17,112 nucleotides of DNA from Chloroflexota bacterium. GTDB lineage: Bacteria; Chloroflexota; UBA6077. Positions 7,301 to 13,472 of the stretch are shown piece after piece. Position 1 is the first letter of the stretch. Each line of letters starts with the position of its first letter. The stretch is taken from the NCBI GenBank assembly GCA_021788565.1, contig JAJYKO010000025.1, positions 1 to 17,112 on the forward strand, read 5' to 3'. The position numbers and the translations under genes are program-made. The notes under the pieces were generated by a model. The model was given only the letters and a program-made list of their open reading frames with translations, was not told where the DNA came from and made no database searches.

Positions 7301-9508
7301 CTCAACGCCGTCAACATGCGGAACGTGCCGCCGACCCCCGCCAACTACGCCCAGAGGAGCGGGCGGGCGGGTAGGAGCGGTCAGCCCGCGCTGGTCCTCA
7401 CCTACTGCACGTCCACGAGTCCGCACGACCAGTACTACTTCAGGCGCCCAGGCATGATGGTCGCGGGCGCCGTGGTTCCCCCAAGGCTCGATCTCGCCAA
7501 CGAGGAGCTGATCCAGGCTCACGTCCACGCAGTCTGGCTGGCGGAGACCGGCCAGCCGCTCTTCTCCGCTGTGAGCGACCTGCTCGATCTCTCCGATTCC
7601 GACCTGGCGATCAAGGCCGACGTACGGCACTACATCGACCAGAGCAGGTTCCAGGCATCCGCATTGAAGCGCTGCCTGAGTATCCTCGGGGCGATGTCCG
7701 GGGACATCGCCCCTACGAGTGCCCCCTGGTACACGTCGGACTGGCTCGAGAAGACGGTTCATAACGCCCCGAAGGCCCTGGACAGGGCCGCGGATCGGTG
7801 GCGGCACCTCTACCGCACGGCGAAGCTCCAGCAGCAGCTGCAGCACGACATCGTCGCCGATCCACTGCGGACGCAGGAGGACCGCAAGACCGCCCAGCGG
7901 CTCAGGGAAGAGGCGGAGACGCAGATCGAGCTTCTCACCCGTGGAAGACAGGATGTTTACTCCGACTTCTACAGCTACCGCTACTTCGCGACCGAAGGCT
8001 TTCTGCCCGGCTACAACTTCCCGCGCCTTCCGGTGACGGCCTACATCCCCGGCACGCGTAGGAAGAAGGGCGAGGAGGACTACATCAGCCGCGCCCGCTT
8101 CGTCGCCATCTCGGAGTTTGGCCCCCGCTCCATCGTCTACCACGAGGGGAACCGGTACAGGGTCAGCAGGGTGGTTCTTCCTCGGGAGGAAGCGGGAGGC
8201 AGGACACGTTCGGCTCAGTTCTGCCGGCTCTGCGGGTACGGGCACTTCGCCGAGCAGTTGAACGCCGACACTTGCGACCGCTGTGGCACGCCCCTCAACG
8301 CCTCGACGGCGCAGCGGTTCGACAGCCTCCTCAAGCTGGAGAGCGTCTCCACCTACCGGGTGGACCGGATCAGCTGCGACGAGGAGGAGCGGCTCCGGAT
8401 GGGCTACGAGGTGCGGACCATCTTTCGCTTCGCCACCAAAGACGACGGCTCCCCCTCGGTCCGGGAGGTCAGCTATCTCCTGGACGGTGAGCCGGTGGCG
8501 AAGGCCGCTTACGGACCATCCACCACGCTGTGGCGAGTCAATCTGGGATGGAACCGCCGAAAGGAGAAGAACCTCTACGGCTTCATGCTGGATATGGAGC
8601 GTGGCATCTGGAGCAAGATGGACGAGGAGCCGGACGCGGCTATCGAGGAGCCAGACCCGCTGGCGAGCCCCGCCTCGCCAAAACAGAGGGTCATCCCCTT
8701 CGTGGAGGACCACAGAAACGCCCTGTTGTTCAAGCTTGAGCAGAGCGAGGACGTGGAGACCATGCTGAGTCTGATGTACGCGTTGAAGCGCGGCATCGAA
8801 GCCCGGTACCAGCTGGAGGATTCGGAACTGGCCTGCGAGCCGCTGCCGGATGCGCAAACCCCCCGGTCCCTGCTCTTCTACGAGGCCGCCGAGGGCGGGG
8901 CGGGAGTGCTCGTCCGGCTCGCCGAGGAGCCGGGTGCCCTTGCGGCGGTAGCGCGTGAGGCTCTTGCCGTCTGCCATTTCGATCCCGATGATGGCAGCGA
9001 CCGTGGCAAGGCCGAGCGGGCGACGGAGGAGTGCGAGGCTGCCTGCTACGACTGCCTTCTCTCCTACAGCAACCAGAGGCATTACCAAATGCTCGACCGC
9101 AAGCTGCTGCCGGAACTGCTGCTCGAGCTGTCGCGCTCCATGGCCGAGGTGGGCGCTGGGGGAACCGGGCGAGAGTCTCAGCTCGAGGTGCTGCTCCGCC
9201 GCTGCGAGTCGGACCTGGAGCGGGATTTCGTGAACTGGCTGAACTCCCGGGGACTTCGCCTCCCGGACGTCGCCCAGGCCCACATCGAAGGGATGGCCGT
9301 CCGCCCGGACTTCCTGTACGAAGGCGAGATGACCTGCGTCTATGTCGACGGTGAGCCGCACCGGTTTCCAGAGCGCCAGGCACGAGATGCAGCAGCAAAC
9401 GCCGCCCTTGCTAACGCGGGGTGGACCGTCGTGCGCGTCCAGGGACCGGAGAGCTGGCCAACCGCGGCGGAGAAGCATGTGTGGCTGTTCGGCGTGCTAA
9501 AGATGTGA
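4352..9508 (+). CDS. YprA-type DEAD helicase with DUF1998 region and C-terminal Vsr-like nuclease
   Basis: A 1718-residue ATP-dependent superfamily 2 helicase. Motifs in order: Q-like motif (LHHHQEQAL, 92-100), Walker A (TTGTGSGKS, 112-120), DELH (231-234), SATLA (266-270), LSFTDNRQDASLQAGHF (about 620-635), CSPTMELGVDI (971-981) and QRSGRAGRSGQ (1001-1011). Two CxxC pairs (C457/C460, C566/C569) probably form one split zinc site. A second ribbon starts at C1291 (CRLCGYGHF, then CDRCGTPL). The DUF1998 region carries YEAAEGGAGVL (about 1510-1520) and CEAACYDC (1561-1568). Residues about 1605-1715 resemble Vsr/DUF559 nucleases: RPDFLY with D1653, YVDGEPH with D1666 and H1670, and GWTVVRV. YprA (MrfA) relatives are the core of DISARM, Druantia and Dpd; fused helicase-DUF1998 length fits Druantia-like forms better than DrmA plus DrmB. 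GGGAG precedes the ATG. It leads the plus-strand operon. Confidence 0.85.
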   Translation: MDVFTLRDRLIREYREYIRGFVAIKEPVVRRKVEEYFDEGYLWPEPLVQLNPAFQPGRWVHELVAEKVLHSECDTVFRRRENETDFGKPIRLHHHQEQALAAAATGKSYVLTTGTGSGKSLAYFVPIVDRVLRNGSGKGIKAIVIYPMNALCNSQEEALRRFLQWGHPNLKGPVTFAKYTGQEDQKTRDRIKTNPPDILLTNFVMLELILTRREELDIVGAAQGLEFLVLDELHTYRGRQGADVAMLVRRVRDRCGAPTMRCVGTSATLAASGTREQHQAEIAQVASRLFGTEVPTENVIGESLQRATVGGAASPDDLSLALQISAPFSGLPYKELARNPLAVWSETAFGLKEDEQGRLERRSPRTLGDAAQELSGITGVHRRRCEEQLRSLLMAGYHARHPETGFPLFAFRLHQFVSRGDTVYGTPEPPEERYLSFEGQQFVPGDRSRRLYPMAFCRVCGQDHLVVSLVGERQLEPRKLDEEPGGDGVEGGYLVIADDKMPNPLEDPSVLPEDWTEIRRGELVVRSSARHNVPRPVRVAPDGRVLGDMEEGGSKAWFMPDPFRFCFGCGINYTSGREKDFTRLAGLSSEGRSTATTIISMAIVRALREDNSLPDRARKLLSFTDNRQDASLQAGHFNDFVQVTLLRSAILSAVAQAGADGLSHDEIAQKVVKAMGLDREEYASDPAAEFSRRSQDEALREVAGYLVYHDLRRGWRVTSPNLEQVGLLHISYDDLPELCAADKYWADLHPVLAQASPSDRQFVCRALLNHLRRGLAIKVQYLEPEYQERIRQRSYQYLKAPWRFEEADKMREANVLQLGGDRQSRKDDITITTRSLLGRFLRRGSNWPATALRGQQVPANELDALVADLVKMLVLGGHLVQAEGVKGAYQLDAGKIRWQLGDGTVEHDPTRVSGRPEGEVAVNQFFAQLYHVAASNLRQLEAREHTAQVPAAERQAREHSFGEAKLPVLYCSPTMELGVDIQDLNAVNMRNVPPTPANYAQRSGRAGRSGQPALVLTYCTSTSPHDQYYFRRPGMMVAGAVVPPRLDLANEELIQAHVHAVWLAETGQPLFSAVSDLLDLSDSDLAIKADVRHYIDQSRFQASALKRCLSILGAMSGDIAPTSAPWYTSDWLEKTVHNAPKALDRAADRWRHLYRTAKLQQQLQHDIVADPLRTQEDRKTAQRLREEAETQIELLTRGRQDVYSDFYSYRYFATEGFLPGYNFPRLPVTAYIPGTRRKKGEEDYISRARFVAISEFGPRSIVYHEGNRYRVSRVVLPREEAGGRTRSAQFCRLCGYGHFAEQLNADTCDRCGTPLNASTAQRFDSLLKLESVSTYRVDRISCDEEERLRMGYEVRTIFRFATKDDGSPSVREVSYLLDGEPVAKAAYGPSTTLWRVNLGWNRRKEKNLYGFMLDMERGIWSKMDEEPDAAIEEPDPLASPASPKQRVIPFVEDHRNALLFKLEQSEDVETMLSLMYALKRGIEARYQLEDSELACEPLPDAQTPRSLLFYEAAEGGAGVLVRLAEEPGALAAVAREALAVCHFDPDDGSDRGKAERATEECEAACYDCLLSYSNQRHYQMLDRKLLPELLLELSRSMAEVGAGGTGRESQLEVLLRRCESDLERDFVNWLNSRGLRLPDVAQAHIEGMAVRPDFLYEGEMTCVYVDGEPHRFPERQARDAAANAALANAGWTVVRVQGPESWPTAAEKHVWLFGVLKM

Positions 9509-9539
9509 CCACACCCAACGAGCCGGCCATGCCTGGGCG

Positions 9540-9613
9540 CGCACGGCGCATATAGCTATAAGTAGCTCCATCTGATATGCTTGTCGCAGCATCGAGCATG
9601 GAGGGTCCGAGAC
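9540..9613 (+). promoter_or_regulatory. Gap before the toxin-antitoxin pair with palindrome, possible internal promoter/operator
   Basis: The 105-base gap between helicase stop and antitoxin start contains the perfect 10-bp palindrome TATAGCTATA (9551-9560) in an AT-rich island within very GC-rich DNA. AbrB-family antitoxins commonly bind AT-rich dyads to repress their own genes, so this is a plausible autoregulatory site and internal promoter. I could not match a good -35/-10 pair. GGAGGG, 8 bases before the ATG at 9614, is the antitoxin ribosome binding site. Confidence 0.35.
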
Positions 9614-9943
9614 ATGGCAGAGTCTGCGAAGTCAGAGCGCGAGACCGAAGGAGAGCGGATCAGGCGGAGGCTGAAGAGGTCTGGGGGCTCGGAGGCAGTG
9701 GTTCTGCCCAAGCCGTGGCTCCAGCGACTCGGGGTCGAGAACGAGGTGGACCTCGTGGAGCGCGAGGGGGGCATTCTGGTGCTGCCTGTGAAGCGGGAGC
9801 AGAGTATCGAGGATGAGCCGGAATTCGCCCTGTTCCTCGATTTCATGATGAAGAAGGCTCTCCTACGTCCCGAAGAGTTGGTGAACGTCGCGGAGATGAC
9901 GGCCGAAGATGAAGAGCTGGTACGTAACGTTCGGACTGAGTAG
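9614..9943 (+). CDS. prlF: PrlF-like AbrB-family antitoxin
   Basis: A 109-residue protein. Residues 18-59 are a swapped-hairpin AbrB/MazE-type DNA-binding domain: RRLKRSGGSEAVVLPKPWL, then LGVENEVDLVEREGGILVLPV. Residues about 67-109 form an acidic helical tail (EFALFLDFMMKKALLRPEEL) like the toxin-binding tail of PrlF/SohA antitoxins. PrlF neutralises the RNase YhaV, and the complex represses its own operon. I chose the ATG at 9614 because GGAGGG lies 8 bases upstream; a TTG at 9581 would add 11 residues (MSQHRAWRVRD) without a good ribosome binding site. The stop is 3 bases before the toxin ATG, the classic antitoxin-toxin order. The identity of the pair is strengthened by the clear YhaV neighbour. 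Confidence 0.8.
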   Translation: MAESAKSERETEGERIRRRLKRSGGSEAVVLPKPWLQRLGVENEVDLVEREGGILVLPVKREQSIEDEPEFALFLDFMMKKALLRPEELVNVAEMTAEDEELVRNVRTE

Positions 9944-9946
9944 CTT

Positions 9947-10432
9947 ATGTCGTTCGAGTTCGGCTCCAGGAGTCCCGCGCTCATCAACGGCTGGCTGGTC
10001 CTTGCTCTGCCAGAGGTGGAGCGACGCTACGCCGAGATTCGTCGCCGGGTGGTGGAGCTACGGGGTAGGCTCGCCGAAGAGGACTACGTCCAGCACCCTA
10101 CCTTGAAGCTGTTCGCGTCGGTACGGCGACTGCTGACGAGCACCATCCCAGCCGACCCTGACGCTCCGGAGTTCAAGCTCGAAGGCAGCCTGAGCAAGTT
10201 CCGTCGCGCCAAGAAACATGGGCTTCCTCCCCGTTACCGGCTGTTCTGGGTGTTCTCCAGCAGGCTGAGGGTAATCATCGTCCTGTACCTGAACGACGAG
10301 ACGACCCTCCGAAAAGAGGGCGCCAGGAGCGATCCGTACAGAGTCTTCCAGCGGATGATCGATCGGGGAGAGGTCGGAGCGGACTTCGAGGCGAATCTGC
10401 GGTTGTGGCGAAAGGCCCAACCATCTGCTTAG
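9947..10432 (+). CDS. yhaV: YhaV-type ribonuclease toxin
   Basis: A 161-residue protein close to the usual YhaV length (about 154 in E. coli). The family signature is clear: PTLKLFASVRRL (51-62), KFRRAKKHGLPPRYRLFWVF (84-103) and a C-terminal block, LNDETTLRKEGARSDPYRVF (115-134), then RMIDRG. YhaV is a RelE-superfamily RNase that cleaves mRNA, and growth arrest is prevented by PrlF. The basic residues around 84-97 and R122 in LRKEG are the likely RNA-contact or catalytic region; I cannot assign single catalytic residues with certainty. It starts with ATG 3 bases after the antitoxin stop and ends 48 bases before drmD. The pair is placed inside the defence operon, so its dose is probably tied to the operon's expression. 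No truncation is seen. Confidence 0.85.
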   Translation: MSFEFGSRSPALINGWLVLALPEVERRYAEIRRRVVELRGRLAEEDYVQHPTLKLFASVRRLLTSTIPADPDAPEFKLEGSLSKFRRAKKHGLPPRYRLFWVFSSRLRVIIVLYLNDETTLRKEGARSDPYRVFQRMIDRGEVGADFEANLRLWRKAQPSA

Positions 10433-10480
10433 CGCTCCGAAAGCAACCTGCTTCCTATAGAGGAGTTGGGGGTTTAGATA

Positions 10481-13321
10481 ATGACCGTCGCCGCTCCCGA
10501 GTTTTCCATAGGCTCCATGGTCCGCGCCAGGGGACGCGAGTGGGTGGTCCTGCCATCGGATGACCCGCAGATGCTGCGGCTCCGGCCGCTCGGCGGTACC
10601 GACGAGGATGCCTGCGGCCTCTACCTGCCCCTCGAGGGCGATGCCGTGGAGTCGGCCAGTCTCCCGCCGCCCGACCCTCGCTACGCGGGCAACACGGCCG
10701 CGGCGACCCTGTTACGTGACGCCGTCCGTCTTGGCTTCCGCTCGGGCGCGGGCCCTCTGCGCTCCCTGGCCCGGGTCGCCGTGGAGCCCCGTCCCTACCA
10801 GCTCGTGCCGCTCCTCATGGCTCTCCGCCTCGACCCAGTGCGGCTGCTGATAGCCGACGACGTCGGGATCGGCAAGACCATCGAGGCCGCCATGATCGCC
10901 AGGGAGCTGCTGGACCGCGGCGAGATTAGCCGCTTATGCGTCCTCTGCCCGCCTCACCTGTGCGAGCAGTGGCGGAAGGAGCTCGAGCTGAAGTTCCATC
11001 TGCCCGCCGTGGAGGTGCGCCCGGGCACGGTCACGGCTCTGGAGCGAGACCTTCCTCTGAACCGCTCCCTCTTCGAGGAGTACCCCGTCACGGTTGTGTC
11101 CATCGACTTCATCAAGAGCGACCGGAGACGTGCTCGTTTCCTGCAGACCTGCCCGGAGTTCGTCATAGTGGACGAAGCCCACTCGGCCGCGCAGGGGCGA
11201 TCCGGAGGTGTTGCCCAGCAGCAGCGCCACCATCTGCTCGACGATCTCGCCGCCGATCCGTCTCGCCATCTGCTGCTGGTCACCGCCACGCCGCACTCCG
11301 GCGACGAGGAGGCGTTCGCCTCCCTCGTGGGCCTGCTGGTGCCGGAGCTTCAAGAGAAGGTGGCCCAGCTGGAGTTCGGCTCCGGAACCCAGGCACGAGA
11401 GCGCCTGGCACAACACTTCGTCCAGCGCCGCAGGGCGGATATCGAGACCTACCTGAAGGCTTCCACGGTTTTCCCAGCGCGAGAGTCCAGGGAGCAGCCC
11501 TACCGCCTGAGTCCGGAGTACAAGCGGCTCCTGGAGGCCACGCGTTCCTACACGCGAGACCTGGTGGAAGCCTCCACAGGCATGTCCAGATTCCACCAGC
11601 GGGTTCGGTGGTGGGCCGCGCTGGCCCTCCTGCGCTGCGTCGGCTCCAGCCCCGCCGCGGCTGCCGCGGCGCTCCGCACACGCGCAGCCCAGCCCGAGAC
11701 CCAGGACATCGCCGAGGCAGACCGCCTGGGCCAGGACTCGGTCTTCGACCTGGTTGCGAGGGACGAGGCTGAGCAGGACGACTCCACCCCCGGTGTCGAT
11801 CTGGAGGAAGGCGACGACGCGGCCCCTTCCTCGGAGAGGCGAAGGCTGCTTGCCCTTGCGCGCCAGGCGCAGGAGTTGATCGGCAGGAACGACCCCAAGC
11901 TGGAGACCGCGGCTCGGCTGGTCAAGGAGCTTGTGGCGGACGGCTTCAACCCCATCGTTTTCTGCCGCTACATCGCGACGGCTCACTACGTCGGCGAGGA
12001 ACTCGGGAAGCGGCTCCAAGGGGTGGCAGTCAGGGTGGTGACTGGCGAGTTGCCCGCCGAAGACAGGGCTGATCGAGTCCAATCGCTCTCCTCCGAGCCG
12101 AAGAGGGTGCTGGTCGCCACCGACTGCCTGTCCGAGGGGGTAAATCTGCAGGAGCACTTCGACGCTGTGCTCCACTACGATATGTCCTGGAACCCCACGC
12201 GCCACGAGCAGCGGGAGGGCCGGGTCGACAGGTACGGTCAGCCCAGCCCCAGGGTCCGCACCGTCCTCCTGTTCGGGCAGGACAACCCGGTGGACGGGGT
12301 GGTGCTGAAGGTGCTGCTTCGCAAGGCCGAGACGATCCGGAAGACGCTCGGCGTAAGCGTGCCGGTGCCGGTGGACACCAACGCGGTGCTGGAGGCGCTG
12401 TTCGAGGCGCTGATGCAGCGCTCCGACGTCCCCCCCGAGCAACTCTCCCTCTTCTTCGACGACGAGGAGGAGATGGTGAACCGGGCCTGGGACGAGGCGG
12501 CCAACCGCGACAAACGAAACCGCGCGATCTTCGCCCAGCACGGCATAAGGCAGGAAGAGGTGGCGGCTGAGTTGGAGGCGGCCACCCGAGCAGTCGGCTC
12601 GTCCTCAGACGTTCGGCGTTTCATCCTCCAGGCCTGCGCCGACCTCGGCGTGCCGTTGTCCCAGGAAGGCAAGGGACTCCGGATAGACCTTGCTCACCTG
12701 CCCGCGGCCGCGCTCTCGCGTGCGGACCTCGCTCCCCGGAACGGGCCGTCGCTAGTCACCTTCGAGCTCCCCACGCCGCAGGGGGCAATCTACATACCTC
12801 GCACCCACCCCCTTGTCGAGGCGCTGGCGGGGCTGATCGTTGACACCGCTCTCACGGAGCCGGAGACCTCCCGGGCGAAGCGCTGTGGGGCGATGCGCAC
12901 GCGGGATGTCGCCATGCGCACCATCCTACTGCTGCTCCGCGCCCGCTTTCTGATCGAGGAGACACGCGGCGGAGAACCGTACCCGATGCTCGCCGAGGAG
13001 TGTCTCCTCACCGCCTTCCAGGGAGACCCGGCTGACCCGGTGTGGCTTTCCTCGGAAGATGCTGAGCTGCTCGCGATCTCGGTACCCAGTGCGAACCTGC
13101 CTCCGGGTCAGGCCCAACTGTGGATACAGCAGGTCCTGGACGCCCGGAGCGTCTTCGAGCTGCGTCTTGCCGAGCTTGCGCGGGGGAGGGCGGACGAGCT
13201 TCTTGCTGCCCACCGAAGGGTGCGCGCCGCCGCCCAGATCAAGGGGGTTCGCTACCGCGTCCAGCCCCACCAGGAGGTCGACCTTCTCGGCCTCTACGTT
13301 CTCATGCCCGACCGGCGATGA
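10481..13321 (+). CDS. drmD: DISARM-type SNF2 helicase DrmD
   Basis: A 946-residue SNF2/RapA-like superfamily 2 ATPase. An N-terminal beta-rich segment (10-60, SIGSMVRARGREWVVLPSDD) precedes the motor. Motifs: ADDVGIGKTIEAA (125-137, Walker A), DEAH (231-234), TATPHSGDEEAF (268-279), VATDCLSEGVNLQ (545-557) and QREGRVDRYGQ (577-587). The two lobes are split by an acidic, low-complexity insertion at about 400-455. The C-terminal 350 residues are helical, with no nuclease motif seen. In DISARM, DrmD is the large SNF2 protein of class 1 systems and works with the DrmA-DrmB complex and a methyltransferase. It is probably a DNA translocase; it may not unwind. ATG at 10481 follows a G-rich stretch (GAGGAGTTGGGGG), with wider spacing than elsewhere. 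It lies between the toxin and a 151-base gap before the methyltransferase. Confidence 0.85.
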   Translation: MTVAAPEFSIGSMVRARGREWVVLPSDDPQMLRLRPLGGTDEDACGLYLPLEGDAVESASLPPPDPRYAGNTAAATLLRDAVRLGFRSGAGPLRSLARVAVEPRPYQLVPLLMALRLDPVRLLIADDVGIGKTIEAAMIARELLDRGEISRLCVLCPPHLCEQWRKELELKFHLPAVEVRPGTVTALERDLPLNRSLFEEYPVTVVSIDFIKSDRRRARFLQTCPEFVIVDEAHSAAQGRSGGVAQQQRHHLLDDLAADPSRHLLLVTATPHSGDEEAFASLVGLLVPELQEKVAQLEFGSGTQARERLAQHFVQRRRADIETYLKASTVFPARESREQPYRLSPEYKRLLEATRSYTRDLVEASTGMSRFHQRVRWWAALALLRCVGSSPAAAAAALRTRAAQPETQDIAEADRLGQDSVFDLVARDEAEQDDSTPGVDLEEGDDAAPSSERRRLLALARQAQELIGRNDPKLETAARLVKELVADGFNPIVFCRYIATAHYVGEELGKRLQGVAVRVVTGELPAEDRADRVQSLSSEPKRVLVATDCLSEGVNLQEHFDAVLHYDMSWNPTRHEQREGRVDRYGQPSPRVRTVLLFGQDNPVDGVVLKVLLRKAETIRKTLGVSVPVPVDTNAVLEALFEALMQRSDVPPEQLSLFFDDEEEMVNRAWDEAANRDKRNRAIFAQHGIRQEEVAAELEAATRAVGSSSDVRRFILQACADLGVPLSQEGKGLRIDLAHLPAAALSRADLAPRNGPSLVTFELPTPQGAIYIPRTHPLVEALAGLIVDTALTEPETSRAKRCGAMRTRDVAMRTILLLLRARFLIEETRGGEPYPMLAEECLLTAFQGDPADPVWLSSEDAELLAISVPSANLPPGQAQLWIQQVLDARSVFELRLAELARGRADELLAAHRRVRAAAQIKGVRYRVQPHQEVDLLGLYVLMPDRR

Positions 13322-13346
13322 AGGGTGAAGGGAGAATCACACGCCA

Positions 13347-13425
13347 GCCCCGAAGGGGCGGACCATGTCAGCCCAGAGCAACGCTCTGGGTAAAGGACAT
13401 TGGATCGGACAAGCCCTGAAAGGGC
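13347..13425 (+). repeat. Three-hairpin intergenic repeat element
   Basis: Three successive perfect hairpins lie in the gap between drmD and the methyltransferase gene. They are GCCCC-GAA-GGGGC (13347-13359), CCCAGAGC-AAC-GCTCTGGG (13372-13390) and GCCCT-GAA-AGGGC (13413-13425). All have three-base loops. The composite (AGCCCCGAAGGGGCGG, then AGCCC...GGGT, then AAGCCCTGAAAGGGCG) resembles a dispersed palindromic repeat family I recall from large GC-rich bacterial genomes. It could trim or stabilise the transcript between the two genes. Confidence 0.6.
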
Positions 13426-13444
13426 GACCCAGCGCGAACCAAAA

Positions 13445-13465
13445 TGGCTGTTAGCTGATAACTGA
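13445..13465 (+). repeat. Degenerate heptamer repeat before the methyltransferase start
   Basis: Three consecutive 7-base units, TGGCTGT, TAGCTGA and TAACTGA, lie just before the GAGG ribosome binding site. Similar TAGCTGA heptamers occur as short tandem repeats in many genomes. A change of copy number would change the leader length but not the coding frame. Confidence 0.35.
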
Positions 13466-13472
13466 GGACTCC

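Noticed and set aside
7136..9478. Long minus-strand open frame (780 codons) opposite the helicase gene
   Set aside because: It is antisense to a helicase with clear motifs; GC-rich codon bias leaves few stops on the opposite strand. The translation shows no known domain.
10934..12541. Minus-strand open frame (535 codons) opposite drmD
   Set aside because: It is a shadow of the SNF2 gene, with no family motif and no ribosome binding site that I could see.
13347..13425. CRISPR-like array
   Set aside because: The three hairpins differ in sequence and are not separated by regular spacers, so they are not CRISPR repeats.
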